Positions 27,286 to 37,192 of a DNA stretch of 64,000 bases are shown here, piece by piece. The translations under genes were made by a program, and so were the position numbers. Numbering within the stretch: the stretch's first letter is position 1; every line of letters begins with the position of its first letter. Under the pieces are notes generated by a model. It worked only from the letters and a program-made list of their open reading frames with translations, was not told the DNA's origin and searched no databases. Origin of the DNA: Triatoma infestans (Eukaryota; Arthropoda; Insecta; Hemiptera; Reduviidae); contig JAAEAF010013111.1 in NCBI GenBank assembly GCA_011037195.1, positions 92,550 through 156,549 on the forward strand. Reading direction: 5' to 3'.

Positions 27286-30200
27286 TACCCTGGAATCTTG
27301 CAGATCGATAAGCCAACAATCAGATACATCAAATCACAAAAATATAAGATACAAATAATATATATCAAACAAATTTAAATAAGTTCCTGATCCAAATATA
27401 AAACAAGAGCATTCTTTTAGATATTTGATTATAATTCACTAATTAACAGATATACTAGCATGTTTCAACTGGTTGAATAAGTCTGAGGACAATTGGCAAG
27501 ATTTTTTTTATTAGAGTCACTGAGTTAGTTCTATAAGAAAAATAGTAGGTTCAATTCAAGTAATTACAGCGAGTTTGAAATTCTACTTTCACAGGAGCCT
27601 GAATTCTACTGCTCTTCATCAGATATTTTGATGGGAGTTTAACGAGAGATCAAGTCCTAAAACTGCTCAGCCTAGATGATGCTCTTTACATGGTGGTTAT
27701 AGGAAATAATTATTACTAATAAATAATAACGAGTGGTCACACCTTTCTTTGTTAACTTAATTAAAGAGCTATTGAGGTATAACTTAGGACGACCGTCATT
27801 GCACTACGAGTAACTATTCTGCAATATTCTGTGACTGTGAATCAGTCATTAATTCCCGACCGCTGACTTATATCTCTGAAGATCTAGAGGAACTATATTA
27901 TACCCTTTGAATCCGGCCTCGTTTTGCAAGACATTCCTTGTTCGGAATGTCAGATCTGGATTTAGCTGACGCTAACTTGCCAGTAATGCGATGGCGACAC
28001 ATCCAAAAATTTTAGGAAAATTTGGGAGAAGTGGATTCAATTGTTAACCCGATGAAAGAAAGATGAACGGGCATCCTTCAAACTGGGTGACTTTGTGATA
28101 ATGCCAAAAGATTCAATTGGCCCAGTGCTTAATTGAGAGTTGTATGCGAGGAGAGATGGGATTTTGAGGATAGCAAGAGTGAAGACGCACGAGGGGAATT
28201 CCTATCCCTATTCCAACGTCTCTATCAAGTGGATATCGGATATATGATAGAATTGGAGAGCTAAAGCAAAAAGATGAATGTCAAGAGTTAGTGATCACTT
28301 GTTTCATTTTTAGCTTTAATTTGGTTGCGATCCATGAGAAAGATGTTTTTCTATGTATATACATATTTATTGCTTTATAATATTTAAACTTTTGTTTTTC
28401 TGTTTTTTTTTTTTGAAAAAATTCTTTAAGTTTTTAAACCGCAAGGCGCTTATGGCAGATTGCCCTGTGCGCCTTTATTACCCGATTTAACTCTCCAAGC
28501 CAACCCTACCTCCAAGTGGTGAGGCCTAGGCACTTCCCTAGGGAAATGGCTGACAGGGAAAAGGCGACACTTGCCAGAGCGAACTCCCTCTGATCATTCC
28601 CCCTTCTCAGTACCATTCCTGGTCATCCTTTCCTGAGCCCTTTCTAGGTTCCTCCACCCAAGCTGAGATGAGGAAGGTGGAATCCCAGGGGCAAACCCTG
28701 GTGCCAAAATAGGTGATCAGACCCTGGAACGACTGAGGACCTGGAAGTCCATCACGAGGCTTTTCTCGGGTTGGACGTAGTGAGGTTCCTGGTGGTTACA
28801 GGACCCAGGGAAGGTGTGCAGACGGGAGAAGGACTCCATGAACAGATTGAAGATGCTTCAGGTGAATCTCCATCTCAGTAGAGAGGCATCTGCGGTCCTG
28901 TCCAACTATCTCCTGAGGGAAAACCTCGCCCTAGCCCTGATCCAGAAACCCTGGGTGATTCGGGGACGAGTGGGGGGTCTAACAGAAGCTAAAGGTAAGA
29001 TGGTATATGATCGGATAACCTCAGGACATGGATTTATGTCAGGGGGATATTACCTTTTTACTGCTGATGGATTTCTATTGCAGGAACCGGACTGAAGTAA
29101 GGCTACGTTCGGAGGAAGGAACCAGAGAACTGGTCCTGGTGTCGGCTTACTTCCCATAAAACTCTACACTTCACTTTTAGAGGAGCTGCGTAACCTGGTA
29201 GCTCACTGCAGGGGGAAGGGCCTCACCTATTAATTGGTTGCAACGCGATAGCATACAATAGCTAATGGAGTTGTGAATACTCCATTCTGTGGTCTGGAAT
29301 CTGTCATAGGGATAGCCAAAAAAAAGCGGTGCGGGCGTCCCTGAGAGGTGGATTCAAAGGGAGCACGACCATACTGGAGGTTAACCCCTAACCATAGAGA
29401 GAAGCATAGTAGGGAGAAAAGCATAGTAGGGAAACTATGCCGAGACTGTTTAGAGTAGAACCAAAAATACCCTAGGTCTAGGCAGGAATCAATTTGCCTG
29501 GGGCACGGTAGGTTCAAAAAAAATATGCACAAGGTGGGGAATAATCAATTCGGAGCCGTTTTGCAGATTGTGTCAGGAAGAGAAGGAAACTGCCTCACAC
29601 CTGTTGTTCAATTGCGTTGCAATCGGCAGATTGCTAAATAAGTTCTTTGGCACGTTGAGACCGGAAGAGATCATATCGCAAAAAGAACTAGTGTGGAGAG
29701 CCCTCGACGTCATGAAGAGGGGACGTTTCCTGTGCTAGACATGAGAGGGTAGTACAATAAGCCTGAAAAATTTAGCTGCGGTGCCTGGTTGGATCCCATC
29801 TGTTCTAATCAAATCTAATCTTTATGGGCTTTACATATTGTTCGTCGATTTGTAATTATTGTTGGACAATAAAATATTATTTTGTCCAAACCTTTCATTA
29901 ATTTCCCGCGTCCAATTCTGCTTTAACTGTGGTAATCAATGGGATGCAGACTCGTCGAGAATGGATAATGTTTCATTTGGTCATATAATGTACTTAACAA
30001 TTTTAATCCTCGAAAAAACGTTATATGTTACTATTAGTTTTAGACTTTTGAGAACAAAAAAGCTCTGCTTCTATAGTATATCTGAATGAATTAGAAAAGA
30101 ATAACAAATTTCAATAATGGGCTGATTTTATATGATCTTAAGTTAGATACATAGAAGGCAAAGTACCCTTAATTAGCATTACTTGATAGGCTTAGTTCGA

Positions 30201-30842
30201 CAAGTAATTGTGAAACCTGTAACAGTTATGAAGAGGGGATGAAGAGCGTCCCTCCGCTCATTGCCGAAACCTGCTAGATTTGACCTCATTTAGCCCCGCC
30301 CTTGGGTTCCACGATAAAATAGCTATAAAATACACCAGTTCCTCACTTAAAAGATCACAGAAAAATGTCCGCCAATATTTTTGTTAATTACAATAAATTA
30401 TAACACTTAATCCGATTTAGCGAGCGGTAGCTAAGTGGTTAGAGGCCTGCACTATTTGGGTAGGTTTGGTCTTCATTTGGATTTATTGACGGTAAAATGT
30501 TACTAATCATCTCCATCCTCGACATCTGATTGGTAATTGAAGTATAATCCGTCAAAGAAATTGGCGATAATGTGAATACTGAGATCATTGTGCTTTTATT
30601 AATTACTAATTATATAGTAATTATAAATTACTATTATGGATTAGTGGACAATCTTACTTTCAAATTTTCAATTAAAATTACCACCTTTCAGTTTCGATAG
30701 AAAGTTCGTTGCTTAAATTACATGAATCTTGGATTTGATTAATTTCTCGATTAAGTATTTCACGAACAATAATTTCTCTCTCATCATTTTCTAACTGATT
30801 CTCAGAGTTCTCATTTTCACTTTTCAATACAGGTAACGCCAT
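20703..30842 (-). CDS. LITAF-domain protein 1 with PPTY motifs, 5 coding exons, complete
   Basis: LITAF-domain proteins are monotopic zinc proteins of late endosomes and lysosomes that bind NEDD4-type ligases and ESCRT. Exons on the minus strand are 30842-30685, 26893-26606, 26025-25811, 24267-24144 and 20817-20703. They join in phase to 299 aa. Residues 1-100 are Asn/Glu/Ser-rich. PPTY motifs at about 169-172 and 195-198 (PPPTYAEA) fit NEDD4 WW-domain binding. The C-terminal LITAF domain (about 229-299) has the first knuckle CFIC at 232-235, the hydrophobic GCWPCCLLPYC membrane-dipping segment, and the second knuckle HYCPTC at 281-286, then LGVY. An odd basic-aromatic tract, RRRWWWRRRR, lies at about 117-126. 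Intron 1 is nearly 4 kb and holds LTR and LINE relics. The LITAF domain is secure; the first two exons are slightly less so. Confidence 0.82.
22985..23460 (+). pseudogene. Gypsy-like retrotransposon gag relic
   Basis: Broken frames read LPPPEKFNLHHPEEW, then NTFLFCLGEG-like and KEKLLEHFK phrases, then REEESIDSFIIYLYRMTKSC and a LVTGLRDKALSQK segment. This order matches the capsid region of arthropod Ty3/gypsy gag proteins. Stops and frame changes show that it is dead. It lies in intron 4 of LITAF gene 1. No LTRs were identified. Confidence 0.5.
24540..25070. other. GC-richer patch of unknown origin in an intron
   Basis: Open frames of about 100-126 codons occur on both strands in a stretch much less AT-rich than its surroundings. 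None has motifs I recognise. The contrast in composition inside intron 3 of LITAF gene 1 suggests an inserted mobile-element fragment. Confidence 0.3.
27166..27212 (+). ncRNA. Hammerhead-ribozyme-like motif
   Basis: AGAGCCT (27166-27172) can pair with GGGTTTT (27206-27212) as helix I with G-U wobbles. CTGAAGA (27173-27179) fits the CUGANGA core. CAAAC (27183-27187) and GTTTG (27191-27195) form helix II. GAAA (27198-27201), a palindromic ACGT and a GTC triplet (27203-27205) follow. Cleavage would fall after 27205. One extra U and one mismatch weaken helix II. An ATT microsatellite begins 30 bases later. Confidence 0.42.
27236..27285. repeat. (ATT)n microsatellite
   Basis: About sixteen uninterrupted ATT units in intron 1 of LITAF gene 1, just downstream of the hammerhead-like motif, so it may be the repeat tail of that element. 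Confidence 0.9.
27930..28275 (+). pseudogene. LTR-retrotransposon pol 3'-end relic (BEL/Pao- or gypsy-like)
   Basis: Frames read RWRHIQKF, then after a shift KLGDFVIMPKDSIGPVLN and ILRIARVKTHEG. This follows the layout of LTR-element integrase C-termini (a 'GDLVLVKDDN..P' strand, then 'G.VR.V.VKT..G'). Frameshifts and stops make it non-functional. It lies in intron 1 of LITAF gene 1. Confidence 0.4.
28440..29770 (+). mobile_element. Internally deleted LINE (R1/LOA-like non-LTR retrotransposon)
   Basis: A GC-richer 5' leader (28440-28800) precedes a frame that begins MCRREKDSMNRL and continues LKMLQVNLHLSREASAVL and LALALIQKPW, the start of an AP-endonuclease domain. The frame breaks at 29095. 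The 3' end (about 29560-29740) reads CRLCQEEKETASHLLFNC, the zinc knuckle after RNase H in R1/Jockey-type LINEs, then WRALDVMKRGRFLC and a stop. The reverse transcriptase between them is missing, so this is a dead, internally deleted copy in intron 1 of LITAF gene 1. Confidence 0.65.
30420..30500 (+). repeat. tRNA-derived SINE head (partial)
   Basis: GCGGTAGCTAAGTGGTTA resembles a pol III A box. The downstream B-box region (GGTTTGGTCTTC) is decayed. It matches the head of the SINE copies near 60690 and 62800. Confidence 0.4.
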
Positions 30843-31461
30843 GAACTTCCAGACGGTTATTAAAATACATATTTCTAATCCTGTAAAAAATACACTCTAA
30901 AATGAAATAAGCTTTGCATATAACAATATATGATGGTTATTCATATTTATAAGTAAATTAAAATCATATGTCTCAGAAATCTTTAAATAAAACTCATCTT
31001 CTGTTTAGGTTTTATAAATGTTTGATTTTTTTTTTAAATAGTGGAAGGCAAAATATAAATTTTGTCTGATTGTCAATATATTCCAACAATATGGAAAAAA
31101 GAAATAAGTAGCCCAACATACCTGCGCGATTCCCTTAGCCGTTCAGATCTGACATTCGCTACCAGATTCGCTTCTAAAGTAGCTCCCCACTTGTTCAGAT
31201 GCTGGATCGATATCGTTTAAACTTTCACAAGAAGTCTAACCCTGGTTTTTCACAGTAATGATGGACTAACATGGAGTAACGTGGAAATGGGCGTTTATAA
31301 CCAAGTTATAAAAATCAAATTTCTATCAGTAAAGCGATATATAAATTGTAATGATTTATTACTATTTACACTTGACATCATAAGTGAAAGTTTTTTTTTT
31401 CTATTAGAACCAAGAAATTGATAATTTTGAGTCGAGATCATTACATATTGGTAAAATTAGT

Positions 31462-31722
31462 GAAGTTCGACCAGAAATAAAAACCAGATGAATTCTTGGT
31501 AACGTTTCGATCATTTTTATTTTGTTTTCAAGGCAGAAATGTATTTTGTGTAGTATGAACAAATACAATTCTGCCTTGAAAAAGATAAGATTTTTAAAGG
31601 AAATATTGCACTGCAACCTGAGAGATGTATTGTATTGTGCCCTTGAAAAAGATAATAAAATTATCGAAACGTTGGCAAGCATTTATCTTGTTTTTTTTAC
31701 TTCTGGTCGAACCTCACGAATT
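31462..31722. repeat. Foldback element with outward-facing hammerhead-like motifs
   Basis: The two ends are inverted copies: GTTCGACCAGAAATAAAAAC near 31467 against an inverted match ending near 31712. Each end carries GAAACGTT, on minus at 31502-31509 and on plus at 31666-31673. On the plus side GATAAT (31651-31656) pairs with ATTATC (31660-31665), and TGCC (31638-31641) with GGCA (31674-31677). The arrangement parallels the palindrome at 56218-56660. It lies outside the coding exons, between the two LITAF genes. Confidence 0.5.
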
Positions 31723-32662
31723 TGAACAATATATACTTCAACGGCCAAACATTAACTAGAACATTACATAAGACATTGTTGTCGGTTTGGTTAAGTGTAA
31801 GAAACAGCAAGAACATCTTTGTTATTTGTTTGTACATAATAGTAGTGTCTATTACTACTGTGAGTTAGAATTATATATATTATAATTATAATTGGAATTG
31901 TAATAATTGCAAAAAAGAATGTTTCACGATTTTGTTTGTATATTGTGCTTTCTCTTTTCTAATTCTTACTTTTGCTCTTTTCTGTCTCTCTATAAATACA
32001 TGTACACCATTTTTTTTTCTCTTTCTTGATGGAAAACAATTATCAAACAGTTACATATTTTGACAGCTGTGATGGTATATCACAGAGCTCTATAGAGTCC
32101 ACCAAATTATCTAAAAAAAAGATTAGTATCTCTTGAAACACCCGAAAAGAATTAGCCGCTCAATGAAAAGTAGCAAGAACTTCAAAACAACAAAAACTTG
32201 TGACTAAATGTAGAAGACGATTTGGAGATTTTCATAAACCGCCAGTGAAGCACGCTCCACAACTATAATCTGCGCACTATGCTACGAGTTCCCCACACTT
32301 GCGTACTGTAAAGGATATTCCACAAAGAATTACTGAAGGTCAAAACATGTTCCAATATAATGCATTTTTCTTCAGCAGTTGCTATATTTTGTTTTGATTT
32401 TTGATAATTATGTATGATAATTTGATTTTAAGGTACAATTTTTCCACTATTTGTTTCTTTTAATAACCTTGAACAAGACAATAAATATGTTCGGAAGCTT
32501 GGATGCTATCTAAAAAAAAGATGTTTCATTAACCGATCCTCGATATATTCGTTAAACAATAATATACAAAAAAAAAGTTGCACTAATAGTATCTACATTT
32601 TCTCACGACCTTAAGAATACTTATCATATTTGTAACAATAATTGTTCTACCATGTACTGAGA

Positions 32663-35600
32663 TCATTTATTGTAATTTAAATTAGGTGCTGACGTTGAAG
32701 AAGACACTTTAGGATTAAGTTTGGTTGTTGCAGGATTTTCTGCACTTGGCCTCTTTATCATAATATTCAGTTTGCGGTCGTATGTTCCAAGAAGTTGTGA
32801 ACATTTAGGGCAATATAAACTGACGATTCTTGTACCCCACACAAAAAAAGGCAAGAAACAAAATGGCCAACACCTAAAAAACATGAAAGGTTTTAAATAA
32901 ACTGACTAAGCTATTGAAAAAATCTGAAGAATTCATTCAAGAAAAATAGCTCTGCCAAAAATATGTACATATTTTAAGTTAATGCGATATATTTTATACA
33001 TATATCTGCTTGTTTGACAACATTACCGATACATCCTGACAAGGTACCAATACATCAAGATATTGTACAATAATGAACAGTTATTTCATAGTTGTCTTGT
33101 TAGTTATAACAAGTCTTTTATTTTGCTAAGCTTAAGTTTACATTTTGCATATTCTAAAACTATGTTGGAGATGGTCGTCTTGGACTAGAATCATAAAATA
33201 AAAGCTATTTGTGTTAATAATGCTAAGTCTGATAGAAAAAGTATAAATTATCTAATTAGATGTTGTTTTTAATTAAAGAATTTAATTTTATTCATGAAAA
33301 TGGCTACGGAAACCTAGAAGAAAATTTTATCATTTTCTTCTGATAACACCATTCTTATTTTAAAATGAAATCTATTTTATTTTTTGACATCACCGACAAA
33401 ACCTTTAAATATGTCCTTTGTTTACTTGGGTGCCCAGTACATTTTTTTTTATATATATAAAGATATATCCTCTGCGATCTAGAATATCTATTATGGCTAT
33501 CTCAATGCCTACGCGTGTACATTGCATATAGGTGTCTGTAAAAGTGTAGAAATGTGCAGGAGGAAGACGTGTATGAATGGATGATCAAGAGTTAGCCATA
33601 GTAGACTTAGTATGGGTCGTGGTGACACACCGCCTCTCTGCCAGTCAGTCAGTCACTCTCTTCTCACGCTACCAGCTCTTCTCCTAAATATACAGTGTAA
33701 AGTCTTTGCACTGCTTATATTCCCATAGAATATAAACAGTATTCAGTAAGTCTAAATGCGGTCCTTAGATTACCCCCTCTACGAGCTTGAGATAGGGATA
33801 CCATATCACGTCTCGTATGATCGAACAGATTGTGGGCTGTCTTCTAATTTGTGCACGGCCAACTGCGTCAAGGCAATGTGACAAGTAAATATATACGTCG
33901 ATCCATTACATGGAGTACTAGTGATTTTACTTTTTTTTTTAGTTAAGCTGGGATACTCGTAGGGATACCTGAAGCAGATCCAGAAGTAAGTTTAATCCAT
34001 CTTTCTGTTGGCCAGATTTGAAATTTTACATCGTATCAATTGTGCAATATATATTTTGAATAAATACATCTATCTATACATGGATGGAACGGAACAGTGT
34101 GTTCATGTGAAAATGTATAAATATAAATATTTATTGCCTCAAGAATATTTGTTAATTTATATTATTCATTTAATTTTATGTTATTTTTCAAGAGCGCTCA
34201 GCGCATATATTTTGCGTAGAGCTCTGGCAGTGATTAATTTCTCCAAAACATTTCAGAATTATAAATTTCCTTTAAGAAAGCACATTATAATTCAAAATTA
34301 AATTACCCTAACATGAAAAACGTCCCAATAGCGCTATTCGTCAAGGGATTTTTTTGCTTTCGCACTACGGGTTCACTTTCGCAGTCACAGGAAGGGCAGA
34401 ATATTTTTCCAGTCACTATTTTATTTTGATTTTCTGAAAATTCAAGAAATTGATATGCAATTTAACAAAATAACATAATAGTAAGGTAAATAATAATGAT
34501 ATACCCATATATACAATAAAGCTTTTACCTTATTTTACATAGAAATTGTAGAACATAAAAATTCTAACCCGATATTTCTGTTCGACCTTTAGATTAAAAT
34601 GGGGCTGTTGGCTAATGGCCTACGCACCAGATCTGATCTGTCTGGTTTGGCACAATTGACCAGTACATCCTATTCTGACAACCTTTAAGAAATACTAATT
34701 ACACTTTACTAAATATCCGAAAAAAGCAAAATCTCACCTTTACTTCTCTTTTTTGATCCTTTTTTAAAGGATTCTTTGTTGCCAAGGAGTAAATTTTTTT
34801 CATGTTCCTGCAAGATTCCGAAATTATGTAGGTGTTAAAAGAATTATGCTATGTTCACAAAAACTAACACATTTAGAATCTAAATTCAGTCTTAAAATCG
34901 AGATCAAGGGTAGGGTGATCGAGGTTCAATGCTTACAAATAGTACAAATCGGCTACTTGATAACTGTAACCCAGCCTTTTCTTAAAATTGCAAGCTGAAG
35001 GCATAATAGTTGGGATTTAATTTTTTAGAAACACCCGTGCCCAACCGTGTTGCCCTTAGATTTTCTCTTCAATGTTATCTGCAACTAGAGAACTCTGTCC
35101 GGAGGCCGGCACCGCATTGAGAAAGCTTCGGGCGCCAATGATCATAAATGTTGACGCGCCTTAAATAAAAATATGATGTTTTTAATATTCAATCAACCGA
35201 AAATATATCTTTTGCTGACGATCAACAATACTAACTGATTATGTGTGTATGTGTTAGCCGCAGGTAACATTCGAGAAACAATTGGTTATCTGTTCTTTCC
35301 GATTTTGTACTAAGCTTTGACCTCCAGTGAAGTTCCTTGGAGTAGTTCTCGACAGTAAATTGAACTGGTCGGAACATGTTAAGAGACAACATCAAAAGGC
35401 GATAATCTCCTTTTGGCAAGGTGGAAGAGTTGTAGGTAAGTACTGGGGGATCACTCCCAAGATGATGTTCTGGATTTATTGCATGGTCATTAAACCTAGA
35501 TTGGTATATGCGGCTTTGGTGTGGTGGCGTCGCATTGAAACACGATCCGCTAGGCAGCTGTTGGAAGAAATCCAACGTTGGCTTGTCTGGCGGTAACTGG

Positions 35601-36849
35601 TGCGTTTCAGACTACACCGACCGCATCTATGGAGACTTTGTTAGGGATTTCACCTCTCTTTGTGGAGGTGAAAAACCAGGCAATGAAAGCCTGTTATAGA
35701 ATTAAACAGGCAGGTTTTTGGCAGGGTAAGCGATATGGTCATTCTACCATTTATCGTGAGATGCTTTTATGGATTCCCATTACAGGTTTCCCTTCTGATA
35801 GGAATTTGAAGACTTTTGTCTTTGGTCATTCCTACAGGGTTAGGTTGCCTTCTAGGGAAGATTGGTTAACCCTGGGTCCGTCTGGTGTGATTCCTGAGAA
35901 TTATCTCCGATGCTACACGGACGGTTCCAGGATGGATGGTAGGTCTGGGGCTGCCGTCTATTTTGAGACGGGAGATCATTTGGTAGCGCCTCTTGGTGAG
36001 TGGGCCACCGTTTTCCAGGCTGAGGTTTATGCAATTCTTTGCTGTATTTTGGATGAGAGGGTGCGTAACACTAATAAAAGGTGTTTGTATCTGTCGGACA
36101 GCCAGGCTGCGTTGAAGTCGCTTAATTCATGTGTCTTCACTTCAGATTGGTGTGGAATGTTTCTAAAAGACTGGAAGATCTTTCTTCATTAAAGGATGTG
36201 CTTCTGGTCTGGGTTCCAGGTCATATGGGAATCTTTGGGAATGAGGAGGTGGATAGGTTTGCCAAATTAGGTGCCTCTCTCCCTTTCATTGGTCCAGAGC
36301 CTGCTGTTGGTGTGTCTTCTGGCACATGTTTGTCGGGCTTTCAGATGTGGATGACCTCACAGCACTCATCCATAAGGATAATTCTCAGGCAGTGGGTTGT
36401 CGGCTGTCTAAAATGCTCATTGGGAGCCCGGACGGAGCTTTGAGTAGCGGGGTCCGATGTCTTTCACGGACCTCCCTCAGGCATCTGGTTGGATTCCTCA
36501 CTGGGCATTGTGGTTTAAGGAGACATCTCTATATAATGGGACTTGTACCTGACCCCTTTTGTAGAGTTTGTGAAACTGAGGAGGAAACACCCATGCATCT
36601 GATGACAAATTGTTTGGGTTGTGAAGAGATTAGGTTTAGGACCTTCGGCCGGAATAGGATATCGGTAGAGGATTTTAAGCTGTGTCCTTTTAAGGTTTTT
36701 GGTCCGATTTGTTTGGTCTGTGGTGAAACTTAGATGGTTAAAACCTGGGCCTGGATTTTCGTTGTAGTCCCAGTGGTTGTTATTCTTTATGGGTAGCTAT
36801 ATGGGCCCTGGGAGGCTTTGGATAGCGTAGGGTTTGCCCTCCCTTTCTG

Positions 36850-36880
<31 letters not shown>

Positions 36881-37177
36881 GCTTTGACCTCATGATCTGA
36901 ATAGAAATGTAGAGCCCATATTGCGACTTTATTTTTTTTAAAGACAACTAAAATGAACGCTTAAATTTGATATAATAATCATTTTTATTAGGCTTACCGC
37001 TGGAAATGTGTTTCCATACGTATTGGTGATGTTATTATGGGAGAAAGGAGGGATCTTGGCGACATGAATATAAGGATGCTTGTTTCTAAGATGTTCTATT
37101 AGGGGTTCTGTACATTCTCTATTGTAGCATAACAATTCACCACAAACTAAACAGCGAACTTGTAAACTATTGGACAT
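32663..37177 (-). CDS. LITAF-domain protein 2 with N-terminal C2-H2 finger-like motif, 4 coding exons
   Basis: Exons on the minus strand are 37177-36998, 34807-34738, 34433-34307 and 32873-32663. They join in phase to about 195 aa. Residues 1-40 hold CLVC then HLRNKH, giving C-x2-C-x16-H-x4-H as in BED or C2H2-type fingers. A short Lys-rich exon follows. The LITAF domain then has the first knuckle CPSC, the hydrophobic GCWPFCFLPFFVWG segment, and the second knuckle YCPKC with LGTY. About 40 polar residues trail the domain, where most family members stop soon after it. Endosomal membrane association is expected from the family. The frame stays open 15 bases upstream of the ATG to an acceptor (TTTTCCAG), so another exon may precede it. 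Intron 1 holds a LINE with a target-site duplication. Confidence 0.78.
33470..33920. other. GC-richer non-coding patch, possible solo LTR
   Basis: No open frame of note. The stretch has promoter-like content (TCAGTCAGTCAGTCACTCTC, TATA-like tracts) and is clearly less AT-rich than its flanks. It lies in intron 3 of LITAF gene 2. A solo LTR is one reading, but I found no matching terminal dinucleotides or target duplication. Confidence 0.2.
35040..35170 (+). repeat. SINE, body and tail (head lost or unclear)
   Basis: CTGTCCGGAGGCCGGCACCG, then GGGCGCCAATGA and GTTGACGCGCCTTAAATAAA match the body and tail of the copies at 60690-60930 and 62805-63003. Confidence 0.55.
35325..36877 (+). mobile_element. 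5'-truncated R1/Jockey-like LINE with 14-bp target-site duplication
   Basis: TAAGCTTTGACCTC occurs at 35311-35324 and again at 36878-36891, flanking the element. It begins inside the reverse-transcriptase thumb (KFLGVVLDSKLNW). RNase H follows with its acidic residues in YTDGSRMDG, QAEVYAI, SDSQAAL and GNEEVDRFAK. The 3' zinc knuckle is CRVCETEEETPMHLMTNC. The tail is (AAT)n at 36853-36880. Frame changes near 35590, 36180 and 36330 show that it is not functional. A short 5'-truncated copy with a target-site duplication is the product of target-primed reverse transcription. It lies in intron 1 of LITAF gene 2. Confidence 0.9.
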
Positions 37178-37192
37178 CTGCTTCTGAACTAC

